Source: Spongilla lacustris (lineage: Eukaryota > Porifera > Demospongiae > Spongillida > Spongillidae). From it: a DNA stretch of 64,000 bases. This document shows positions 34,801 to 45,579 of the stretch, one piece after another. How positions within the stretch are numbered: the stretch's first letter is position 1; each line of letters begins with the position of its first letter. The notes below the pieces were generated by a model that did no database searches, was not told where the DNA came from, and saw nothing but the letters and a program-made list of their open reading frames with translations. The stretch is taken from the NCBI GenBank assembly GCA_949361645.1, contig OX442418.1, forward strand, positions 7,252,876-7,316,875, in the 5' to 3' direction. Made by a program: the position numbers and the translations under genes.

Positions 34801-36562
34801 TAAAACCTTATGGACACATTACTGTAGCTTTGCAAAACAGTCATAGTGATCACAAAATTTTGTGGCGCTTACAAAGTTGACAAAATATTGTCAATTAACC
34901 GAAGTGTATCCGAAAGTGAAACTGTGCACAATAACTAATCTCAATGAGCCCTATCAGATTGCTGAAAAATGAAAAGGATTTGAGAGGGTCGTGGCAAAAG
35001 TTGTGGTGCTCTACTATGGATTGTCTCTTTTTGAAGCATGATGTGTGGGCTACTTTATACATTATACGGCAGTGTTTTTACTAATTGATTTTGCCATTTT
35101 TTTACCGAAAACGCACTGTACATTTTCAAGATTTTGTCCATTCACTTGGCTATTCCCGCAACATGCATCTGACAAATACCTATCGTTCATAAGCTTGTGG
35201 AGCTAGCAATTTCCAAATGTACAATGTAGATTTTTATATGCTTAGTGCAAAAGACCTGACCTGGACTACCCCCTTCTTTTAAAATGTTGCTCTGATCTTC
35301 CCAACATTACGTTTTGGTACTTTAAGTTGCATGTGTATTTTGTGTATCTTTCTGAACATTATAATGTAAGTATTTAGCTATTTTTAAATGCCTGTCTTTG
35401 TGTGTTGTGTTGGCCCTGAAAACAATTTTAGGCATGTAAACAAAAATTGGCTGAAAAGGTTATTTCCAAGCAAGAGGAGGAAGATAAACGAAAGCAAGAA
35501 CTGGAAGCACGGAAAGAGCAGGAGCGTCTTGAAAGGATCAGGTACACATATGATAATGTGGTTACTTGTATGCCATATTTTCATTATCAATTCTTGTATA
35601 GAAAACGTGAAGAAAGAGCGAAGAAAGTGATGGAGAAAAATGCAGCACTTCGTAGAGAAGAGGATGAGAAGAAGAGGGCTCATGAACAAAAGTCACATGT
35701 GCATGAAGTCCAGATGAAAAAGCAGTGTTTATTACAGCAGAAGACACAAGACATACATCGTAGGGCTCTGGAGCGTCATCAAGCAGCGGAAGCGCGTAAG
35801 AAGCAAGAGGAAGAACTGAAGGCTAGAAAACTTCAAGAAATGAAGAAGGCGGAGGAAATACGGTTAGAGATGCTGGAAGAAGAAAAGAAGCAGAAAAAGG
35901 TAGACAAACTGAATGAAAGGCATGTGAAGGATGTGACAGAAAAGAATACTTTGGGGAAGGTGAAGCAAGAGCATGAAGAAAGGATGAAACTTGAAAGTTC
36001 TAAATTACCTGAGGCTGAAGCACAGCGCATATTGGAAGAAGCAAAGAAGGAACAAGAACGAAAAAGAATTGAGAAGTTATTTGCTACTGAAATAGCCATA
36101 AAACCCCTCAGCAATAATAAAAAGGTACCCCACGAATTGTCCTTTGTACCAAAGGAGCAAATTGTACAGACACAAGGTGGAACTAAGCACATACCATTCC
36201 AAGTCCCCACTCCTGTTCACAATTTGAAAAATGGTACAACAAGTTCTTATGAAATGACTCCTGCAGACCCCATTACTCAGTATGAAAATTACAGTATTGG
36301 TGACTTAAGCAGTGGTGACTCAACAGATGAAGAGAATAGTCCTAAAAAACCTATTCCAGACTGGGCACACCATACTAAACTGAATAAGTGGATGGAGAAT
36401 CAGGAGAACTCTGTTGCAAGCAATGAAGTTAATGTTGAAAACATTTTCCCTCCTAAGCAACTTCTGCACACTCCAGAATTAGAGAAGATATTTAAAACAA
36501 AGAGAAAGTGTTTTTTTGTGCGCTCCAGTTCAGCTAAATGGAACTCCCCTTTGCTGAAGTAA
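28839..36562 (+). CDS. INCENP: INCENP, inner centromere protein of the chromosomal passenger complex
   Basis: Five exons (28839-29053, 31466-32336, 32397-32501, 35432-35541, 35602-36562) join in phase to 753 codons. INCENP scaffolds Aurora B, Survivin and Borealin and activates Aurora B through its C-terminal IN-box. Seen: a short N-terminal region (1-71) where the CEN box for Survivin/Borealin belongs but is only weakly similar; an acidic/Ser-rich repeat region (about 196-311); a highly charged E/K/R single-helix or coiled-coil region (about 400-610); and the C-terminus SYEMTP, then GDLSSGDSTDEE and PIPDWA, the start of the IN-box, ending RSSSAKWNSP. The last motif matches the TSS site (S743/S744) that Aurora B phosphorylates. 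Introns 2 and 4 are each 60 bp, divisible by three and free of stops, so retention would not break the frame. Intron 3 carries a 1.6 kb hairpin element. The identity is firm from the IN-box. Confidence 0.92.
29479..29861. mobile_element. ~380-bp foldback (MITE-like) element in INCENP intron 1
   Basis: Inverted arms of about 160-170 bp (29479-29640 and 29690-29861) surround a ~50 bp loop. Outer ends read CCCTACGAAAAAATC and its near-complement GATTTTTTCGCAGGG. Because of the symmetry, both strands carry similar open frames (for example PVQVRRVICLQFNDISM). These I regard as a by-product of the palindrome. Confidence 0.8.
31836..32205 (+). repeat. 35-residue tandem repeats in INCENP carrying RISI/RTSI motifs
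   Basis: A 105-bp unit recurs at 31836, 31941 and 32046, followed by a shorter fourth variant. Each unit codes SSTDTDLDHIQQQRISIGG or a close variant plus a Lys/Glu-rich spacer. The motif R-x-S-I occurs at S211, S246, S281 and, in the variant, S311 (RTSI). It fits the Aurora kinase consensus [R/K]-x-[S/T]-[I/L/V]. Confidence 0.8.
33401..35027. mobile_element. 1.6-kb near-perfect inverted repeat (foldback element) in INCENP intron 3
   Basis: Two arms of about 765 bp (33401-34162 and 34262-35027) are almost exact reverse complements, with a ~99 bp loop. Outer ends read GAGACAATCCATAG and CTATGGATTGTCTC. No transposase frame is present. I cannot fix a target-site duplication. High arm identity implies a recent origin or gene conversion between the arms. 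Confidence 0.85.
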
Positions 36563-37119
36563 ATCAACTACCAATATCATTTGTTGTTTTTCAGTGTAAT
36601 GTTCTTGCTTAAGTATTTATGTTTACATACATGTACATGTGAATGGATTATAATGATTAAACTAGGTTTGATACATGCATTAGTTTTTGTGCTTTTGGAA
36701 TTACAAGCTCATGAATGCATTTGCATGTGAAAGGGCTATTCCGGCTAAATAATGAGTGAAATAATAAATAATTGGCATTTTAGTAACATTTCTTGCACAC
36801 TCCTGATTGGTCAAATATGTGAAATTTCATTATTATGCTAATCAAGATTGGGAACACAGTTCGAAATGGGTTAGTCTTGTACCCAAACCCTGATTCCCAC
36901 AGCATCATGTGGGAATCCTGCAGGGTCTGGATAACGAGGCTAGAAATGGGTCAGTCATATTCGTATTTTCACTTTGTCACAGCGAATAACACTTAGATTT
37001 TAAAAATCAAACCATGTTAGACTATAACTAAATCTAGATTTATGGTATACAAAAGTAGACATAGCCATGAATTTTAGTTTACATTTTTGGTGTATTATAA
37101 TTTAATTTCAGTGTATCTG
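36563..37119. other. INCENP 3' UTR and intergenic DNA
   Basis: No coding sequence seen. AATAAA at 36763-36768 could serve as the INCENP poly(A) signal. Confidence 0.55.
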
Positions 37120-37300
37120 TGATGGAACTTGGCATCCCATTGGCAATTGAGACATATGGATGCTGGGGAGCAGATGCTTGTCTCTGATAGCAAATCGCCT
37201 TGCAGTGAGAATGGGCTGCCAAAGCTATAACCATGGCCAGTTTGTATGGTAGGCTCAGCCTGGCTCTCATCAGAGCTAACGCCAGAGCTATTCTGTAACT
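37120..37300 (+). mobile_element. Decayed 3' relic of an R2-like retrotransposon (nuclease C-terminus)
   Basis: Reads LGIPLAIETYGCWG, then broken frames, then YGRLSLALIRANARAIL and a stop. These match the last ~70 residues of the elements at 52192-55970 and 63068-63476. Several frame breaks make it non-functional. Confidence 0.65.
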
Positions 37301-37388
37301 CCTCCATTCCAGCCAGTGCATATTTATGGTGTATATAATTGTACTCATTATTCATGTTCTAAACATAATAATAATAATGATGATAAGA

Positions 37389-37778
37389 TCACAGCCACTC
37401 GAGACCTGAAGATGTGCTCATAGTTGGGTGGGACAGGGGTAAGCCTGCAGCATTTGATGTCACGGTAGCATCGCCACTCTGCCCAGCCACATTGATGGAC
37501 TCTAGTCGAATGTCTGGTGCAGCATCTGCGGCTGCAGAGGCCCGGAAGATAATGGTCCCAAATGTCAGGAGTTGGGGTGGACATGCATTCCACTGGCTGT
37601 CGAGACCTTCTGCAATTGGGGTAAAGAGGCTCATCTAACTTTTTCTAGGTTGGCATCCCACCTTTCAATCATCTTGTCCTCTCCCAAACCTTGTGTCTTG
37701 GTGGATGTTTACAGCAGGCTGAACATGACTTTGGTCAAATCCATTGCCAGAGCCATCTTGGCAAGGCTCCTGCCCTCA
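37389..37778 (+). mobile_element. 5'-truncated R2-like element tail (nuclease domain relic)
   Basis: It starts a few bases after an AAT/GAT microsatellite (about 37363-37380). It reads SRPEDVLIVGWDRGKPAAFDVTVASPL, the PD-(D/E)XK-like part of the retroelement nuclease, shortened here to its key residues RPED and FDVTV. The frame breaks after about 80 codons, but the rest of the C-terminal homology can be followed to 37778. An A/T-rich (AAT)n tail follows at 37808-37850. Confidence 0.65.
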
Positions 37779-37927
37779 TGACTAGTGTAGAATTACTATA
37801 GGTGTAGTTTGTAATAATAATAATAGTAATAATATTACTGTAGGTGGTAGCATATTAATAATGTTTTCTATTCGTGTATTCTCCTGTATCTTGTTATATA
37901 ACAATATTATAATATCATAAATTAAAA

Positions 37928-38362
37928 ATGATAATAACAATCATATCTCTCCACTGCTGAAAGAGGCCCAGGATTGGTAGCAGCAGAGGCTGAATCTCAA
38001 AAGAGGAAGAAGTATTCCTCTCTTGGAGCTAAATACTTCTTTGCTCCCATAGCATGTGAGTCTCTTGGTGTGTTTGGTGCTGAAACATTGTCTTTCTTAA
38101 GGACCTTGGCCATCGTCTGCACAAAACCACTGGAGACTCACAATCCTACCAATTCTTACTCCAGTGCCTTTCTGTGGCAATCCAGAGAGGAAATTCCACC
38201 TCCGTCTTGGGAACATTAAGTTCCTTTGATGGTTTAGATGACTTTTAGTTCTGTGTGTGAGTGATCGAGTGTTTTAGTGTGCCAGTACATTGTATATGTT
38301 AGGTTGTGTTGTTGTTAGCCATATATTTTTGTTTATATTAAAATAAATAAATAAATAAATAT
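37928..38362 (+). mobile_element. 3' fragment of the A-type R2-like element, copy 1
   Basis: Nearly identical to the end of the element at 50115-52135 (from 51718). It begins in YLSTAERGPGLVAAEAES and runs through the stop, the 3' UTR and an (AAAT)n tail. It is cut at its 5' end just after an AATAACAAT stretch. Two small differences break the frame. Near-identity indicates recent retrotransposition. Confidence 0.8.
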
Positions 38363-38363
38363 A

Positions 38364-39194
38364 TGGAAAAGTTTACGAGAAAAGGGACCTAGCGTGTATT
38401 ATAAAAAAGTAAAATAAAAATGCATTACGTTTGATTTGCTATAACTTCCGAACAGTTAACGCTAGCTATCAACTTCCTGTTTTCAACACTTCATACTGCA
38501 CCATTTCTCTATAGGGTAAAATACATTTTGGAGTCTTGCACTTGCTCCGTGTCAGTATTGCAATGTTCGATACCCCACTGGGTTCAAACCCGCCATAACT
38601 TTCGGTAGGAGTAATCAATTCGCTTCAAATTCGGTTTGTAGGTAGAGAGGTCCTATACCTCTCGATTTGTTCTGTTCGTTAATTTTTATGCCATCCGTTA
38701 CGGAGATACAGTTGAACAAACTACGTGCACGTTTTCCCGCTTGATTCGCGCCAATATTATAATCCCCGCCTCCCCATACATTGAGCGGAACGCAATTTGC
38801 CCAAATCATTGGCGCGAACCGAGCGCGAAAATGGGCACGTAGTTTGTTCAACTGTATCTCCGTAATGGATGGCATAAAAATCAACGAACAGAACAAATCG
38901 ATAGGTATAGGACCTCTTTACCTACAAACCGAATTTGAAGCGAATTGATTACACCTACCGAAAGTTATGGCGGGTTTGAACCCAGTGGGGTATCGAACGT
39001 TGCAATACTGATACGGAGCAAGTGCAAGACTCCAAAATGTATTTTACCATAGAGAAATGGTGCAGTATGAAGTGTTGAAAATAGGAAGGTGATAGCGTTA
39101 ACTGTTCGGAATTTATGGCAAATCAAACGTAATGCATTTTTATTATACTTTTTTTATAATACACGCTAGGTCCCTTTTCTCGTAAACTTTCCCA
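38364..39194. mobile_element. 0.83-kb foldback element with long inverted termini
   Basis: Arms of roughly 390 bp are inverted around a short loop near 38750-38810. Termini read TGGAAAAGTTTACGAG on the left and the reverse complement of TGGGAAAGTTTACGAG on the right, flanked by AT/TA runs. Both arms include the conserved sub-terminal block shared with the larger element. It appears to be a short non-autonomous relative inserted at the (AAAT)n tail of the preceding retroelement. Confidence 0.8.
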
Positions 39195-42100
39195 TATATA
39201 TATAATAAAATGGGACAGTTTCCGAGAAAATGATACTTCGCATATATAAATATAAAGTTATAAAAATGCCTCGCGTTTGAATCGCTATAACTCCAGAACA
39301 ATACATGATATTAACTTTCTATTTTCAACACATCATACTACTCCATTGCTCTATAATAAAATACATTTTGGGGCCTTGCATATGCTCCGTGCCAGTATTG
39401 CAACGTTCGATACCCCAGCGGGTTCAAACCCACCATAACTTTAGGTAGGAGTAATCAATTCGCTTCAAATTCGGTTTGTAGGTAGAGAGGTCATATACCT
39501 ATCGATTTGTTCTGTTCGTTAATTTTTATGTCATCCGTTGCGGAGATACAGCGGCGCAAAGTTGGTACAAGTTTCCCGCTCGAATCGCGCCGTTGTACGT
39601 GCGTGAACTGCTTCCATACCAAATTCATGAATATGCAAATACTTCCTGTGGGCTGAGACTTGGATAACTTATAGCCACACCTATATATACTGCGCTAGCT
39701 AGCTAGCTGGAGTGGGTAAGTATTTAATCTATCGTCCCTGTTACAGTTGATATTCGTTATCTTCTGTGTATAGATAAACGATATGCATAGCGACGTCCAC
39801 TGAAGACAAGCTCGTAAGAGGTTCAATCGGCGGACGAGTTCGAGCCGGTACGGTTACGACGAGATATTCAAGATACTTTCGATGAGGATGGGGAGATCGA
39901 GAACGGTAGTGACGGCGGTCATACCACTGACGATGGTGGTTGTAGGAAGTAAACAGCCGCTAAATCACCACCGGCCCCGCCCCCCACATATGGGCCATTG
40001 CAAGTCCAGACAGCAGCCCTGCAAAACCAACAGATGCAATGCAGAGCCACCAACCCGCACTACCTAGGGAACCACCCGCCCATATCAGACCCTACACAGG
40101 AGCTACCAACTAACCAATGGGGTCAGCCTCCACAGTACAAGTAGAGATACTTATACTAACCCTCTCCCTGCAAATGGAGTTGGCAGCCCTCACAATTTCA
40201 GGGCAGCCATGAACTACATGTACATGTACCAAGGGAAGTCACACATGCCCCCTCCCAACACTACCAGTGGAACTACATGTATTAGCCCTCACTGCAAATG
40301 GCCTTACATGTACATGTAAGCAGAACCCCATTGGTCCAGCCCCCTCCCCTCCCCACCCCCACTATTGATTATTCTCTGCAAGTTCAAGCTTAAGGGGCCA
40401 ATGGAGCCATCCCCACACAGCAAAATCACCAGTCCCCATCACTACAGCCTTGCAAACTTTCAAAACAATACCTCCACACTGCAAGTAGTGGAGCCACCAG
40501 CTCTCTTACGGATGGGGTTACCAGACCTTGCACTGCCAGTATGGGAGCCCTCACAAGCAGGGGTCAATAGATGCCAGTGGAGATGCCGCCCTCACACTAC
40601 AAGTAGTCCCCATAAAGTACTGTACGTACACCCTCCCCTCTCCAAACAGTGGAACCATAAGCCCTCAATGCACGTGCTCCACACACTGAGACCAGCCACC
40701 TGGACCAGCGGAGTCAGCTCCCTCACTGCAAGTGGACAGTATCATTGGACCATTAATGCAAGTGAACTTAATAGCCACACGATACAAGTGAACTAACATG
40801 TAATACCTCCCGCACACTGCAAGTACTGGAGCCACCATCTCTCTTACAGATGGGGTTACCAGACCCTGCACTGCCAATGGAGATGCCAGCCATCACACTA
40901 CAAGCAATTAAGCAGTCCCCAAATTTCAGGGGAAGCCATGAACTACATATGCACTGAACGTACACCCGCCCTTTCACTGCAAGTGCCCTACACACTGGGA
41001 CCAGCCCCCACGGCCCTCCTGCCCACTACCTGTCTTTCACTGCAGGTAGAGTCAACGGCCCAGGGACAAATGGGGTCAGCTCCCTCACTGCAAGCAGACA
41101 GTAACATTGTAACTATTAATGCAAGTGAACTTAAAAGCCCACACTGCATTCCAGTTAGCACCATTGGAGCCATATTCCAGATGGAGTTATCAGACTGCCA
41201 GCAGGGAAGCCACCAGCTGCTAAACTCCCCGGGGTCATTGGGGGGTCCCACAATAATGCATACTGGTGGATGGAGTCACACTGCAAGTGGAAATGGCACC
41301 CCGCACAATTTTAGGGAGCCACGAACTGGAGCCACACATGCCCCCACTATCTATGGAACCATTCACCCTCACTAGCAGCCCCCACATATGACACCCTATC
41401 TCCCACTACCTATTATCATTCACTGCAAGTTTCAGCAGCCTTCTCAGCCTTCTCAATACAAGTGCACCATACCAATGACCATTCACTGCAAGTTCAAGGG
41501 GCCAATGGTCACACATCAAAACCACCATCCTCCATTGATCACTGCAAGTGAACTAAACAACCGCACGATGCAAGTGAATTTCCATTAAATGTAAATGCCT
41601 CCACAATGCAAGTAGTGGAGCCACCAGCTCTGTTACAGATGGGGTTACCAGACCCTGCATTTGGTCAATGCCAGCAGGGGTGCCCACACAAGCTGGGGTC
41701 AGTAGGTATTTGATGCCAGTAGAGATGCTAACCCTCACACTACAACCCATGAACTACATGTACTGTACGTACACCTGCCCATCTCAAAACACTACCAATG
41801 GAACCATTAGGCCTCCTGCCCTGCACTACCTGCATGTCCTTCACTGCACGTTGAGTCAACATACGGCCCAGGGACCAATGGCGTCAGCTCCCTTACTGCA
41901 AGTGGACAGTATCATTGGAATCATTAATGCAAGTGAACTTAATAGCCGCACATTACAGGTCCCGTTAGCACCAGCGGTTCTTGGTCTGTCAGCTAAGGAG
42001 CCACCAGCTGCTAAACACCCCAGGGTCATTGGGGCCCCCAGAATAATCATGCTGGTGGAAACTCACAACAGTGGAATTGGAATTGGTAACCCCCACAATA

Positions 42101-42404
42101 TTAGGGGAACCATGAACTGGAGCCCCCCGCTATCCATGGAACCATTAGCCCTCACTTAGCAGGAGTACCTCCCACTACATGTACCTATCCTTCACTGCAT
42201 GTTTCATCTGCCAAGATTACCAGCCGTATCACTACAAGTGCACCATACCCGTGAACATTTACCGCAGGTTCAAGGGGCCAATGGGACCACTGGAGCCATT
42301 CTCACACATTAGAACCACCATCCCCCATAACTGCAAGTGAACTTAACAGCCGCACAAGACAAGTGAACTTACATTTAATGCCTACACACTGCTACTAGTA
42401 GAGC

Positions 42405-43890
42405 CACCAGCTGCCACATTACCGGTCCTCACAAAACTAGACCCCATCATGAGGAGTGGAACCACACATGCAATGGAGCCATTAGCTCTCACTGCATGTG
42501 GACTAACTTACATGGTGCAGGCCCCAAACACTGGGGCCAGCCACAATGGCCCCCTATCCGCTTAACCTCACACAGTACAACCACCAGCTCCTCAATGCAA
42601 ATGGAACCACCAGACCCACTACCTGTGAAACCTTTAACTCCCTACCTGTGAAACTGACCAGTCATTAACCCCCACACTACAAGAGGACTTACACTGTCAG
42701 GAGAACCATCAACTACTAGTGGAGCTACCAGCCCGCATTGGACAAATGGGAACACCATGCACCACTGAAGCAGCCTCCGTTTGTAGAGTGTACATGTATA
42801 CGTTTTGAACACATTTTGTGTTGTAGATCTGAACTAAATGTTTGTGCATGTACAGAGGCATGTACAGAGTTATTTTATCTGGGGTGGAAGTGAAGCCCAT
42901 GCTGTTAGTGGTGAATATATTTACCAGCCCTATCGGTACTGATTGCGGGTGGTCTGCACCCGTGGTTGGTTTATATACACAAGCAGAGAGCTTTTTGGAA
43001 GATAAAAAATAAGAATAAAACCCCCTACAGCTGGGAACTACATGTAGTGCTTTACATTGTTGAGGTACACTTAGCAAAACATGTAAGTGCCATTTTGGAT
43101 GTGTGTCACGGTGAAGACATCAGAATTCATGACCGCACAAGTGAAGTTGGTGGTCATGAATTCCAATGTCTTCACCGTGCCAAATTATAGCTGTGACTGC
43201 GCATGCAATTTATGTGACATTCTAAGTGGCACTTACAAGTTTTGCAACTTGTACATGTATCTCAACACTACACAGTTCCCAGTAGGCTTTTTTCTTTTCA
43301 AAAAGCCTTCTGCTTGTCTATATAAACCAACCACGGGTGCAGACCACCCGCAATCAGTACCGATAGGGCTGGTAACTATATTCACCACTAACAGCATGGG
43401 CTTCACTTCCACCCCAGATAAAATAACTCTGTACATGCCTCGGTACATGCACAAACATTTAGTTCAGATCTACAACACAAAATGTGTTCAAAACGTACAC
43501 ATGTACACTCTACAAACGGAGGCTGCTTCAGTGGTGCATGGTGTTCCCATTTGTCCAATGCGGGCTGGTAGCTCCACTAGTAGTTGATGGTTCTCCTGAC
43601 AGTGTAAGTTCTCTTGTAGTGTGGGGGTTAATGACCAGTTTCACAGGTAGGGAGTTAATGGTTTCACAGGTAGTGGGTCTGGTGGTTTCATTTGCAGTGA
43701 GGAGCTGGTGGTTGTACTGTGTGGGGTTAAGTGGATAGGGGGCCATTGTGGCTGGCCCCAGTGTTTGGGGCCTACACCATGTAAGTCCCCATGCAGTGAG
43801 AGCTAATGGCTCCATTGCATGTGTGGTTCCACTCCTCATGATGGGGTCTAGTTTTGTGAGGACTGGTAATATGGCAGCTGGTGGCTCCCC
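42405..43890. repeat. Nested palindrome centred near 43145
   Basis: The sequence reads back on itself from a centre at about 43145 (TTCATGACCGCAC / GTGGTCATGAATTC) for about 740 bp each way, with indels. The inner ~380 bp of each arm is AT-richer unique sequence. The outer part is GC-rich repeat that continues into the arms of the large element. Confidence 0.75.
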
Positions 43891-44068
43891 TGCTGGCAGT
43901 CTGATTACTCCATACGTAAGAGGGCTGTTGGGGGTGGGTGCTGGGTGAGTCTGGTTCCACTGGTATTGTGTGTTTGCAGTGAGAGGGCTAGTGAGTGAGG
44001 GATGGCATTGCACGTTCACTCCTGGATCTCGGATACAACTTGCAGTAAAGGATAGGTAGTGAGAGATA

Positions 44069-45579
44069 CAGTGGAAACCATCACACTTGCTCCTATAATT
44101 TATTTGTACTGTTATTTTGTTCACTTGATTATATTTCAATAACAATGAGCTCAAATGGAAATCTGACAATGCAGGTATAGTGTACAACTATTTTTCAATA
44201 TATACTGAAAGTTAAAAAGCATCACGTGACTATTTACTTTTGTTATTAACACTTGTTGTGACCCCAGTACAAAAAAAATTGTGAGCATAATTCCTCCTCC
44301 TGTAGGCAATAGATCTTGACCATATTCGCAATGCATCTAAAGAACAAGCATTAGCAACCTTTGGCCGAGTCGGTTTTTAAGTCCGGTAAATAGTTACGGT
44401 ATTATCGAGCTAGATATGCGTTTTTAGCTCGTAAAAGCTTAGCGATGCTATTTCGTAGTACGCTCTCACTGGACTGCTATATTTCGCTTCCGAGTCGTCA
44501 CATGTTAGATCTATCGCGAAATCGTACTTGGGAGGCAATAGACCCTTCTTTGCCGTTAAAAAAGTGCCATCAGAGCTGAGTACCTGAAAACCTCCGCCAT
44601 ATCGCGATGAATTGCATTTGAAACGTCATCATTGCGTCATTTTGTATCGTGAATATACTTATAATGTGACGATAATACGAATGGATCCAAGTGCTGTCAT
44701 TGACTTAGTGAGGATTGCGAAAACGGTTCTTAACCTAACGATGCTGCATCTTGTAGCCACTCACGGCGAACGTTTAGTAAATCAGTAGCATCAAATTGGG
44801 AAGCTTTATGGGCCACTCGCCAAGGCTAGCGTTCTATCACCCAAAGCTTCGAATCCTTGATGGCAGCTTCTAAATAGCTAATTGGGTACGCTTTCCTTCC
44901 AGCTTTAGAGTTGCCTCTTGCTTTTTGACGTTTCTTGTAACCTGCCCAATTTGATGCTATATTATCTCTGCCGATACGTCACATTATAAATATATTCACG
45001 ATACAAAATGACGCAATGATGACGTTTCAAATGCAATTCATCGCGATATGGCGGAGGTTTTCAGGTACTCAGCTCTGATGGCACTTTTTTAACGGCAAAG
45101 AAGGGTCTATTGCCTCCCACGTACGATTTCGCGATAGATCTAACATGTGACGACTCGGAAGCGAAATATAGCAGTCCAGTGAGAGCGTACTACGAAATAG
45201 CATCGCTAAGCTTTTACGAGCTAAAAACGCATATCTAGCTCGATAATACCGTAACTATTTACCGGACTTAAAAACCGACTCGGCCAAAGGTTGCTAATGC
45301 TTGTTCTTTAGATATATTGCGAATATGGTCAAGATCTATTGCCTACAGGAGGAGGAATTATACTCACAATTTTTTTTGTACTGGGGTCACAACAAGTGTT
45401 AATAACAAAAGTAAATAGTCACGTGATGCTTTTTAACTTTCAGTATATGTTGAAAAATAGTTGTACACTATACCTGCGTTGTCAGATTTCCATTTGATCT
45501 CATTGTTATTGAAATATATTCAAGTGAACAATATAACAGTACAAAAAAATTATAGGAGCAAGTGTGATGGTTTCCACTG
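44069..45579. mobile_element. 1.5-kb Tc1/mariner-like foldback element with TA flanks
   Basis: Termini CAGTGGAAACCATCAC and its complement are flanked on both sides by TA, matching a TA target duplication as in Tc1/mariner. Inverted arms of ~600 bp (44069-44671 and 44977-45579) surround a ~305 bp loop. The loop has only short frames (for example 34 codons from ATG 44681) and no transposase signature, so the element is non-autonomous. It interrupts the GC-rich core of the large palindrome and so is probably younger. Confidence 0.7.
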
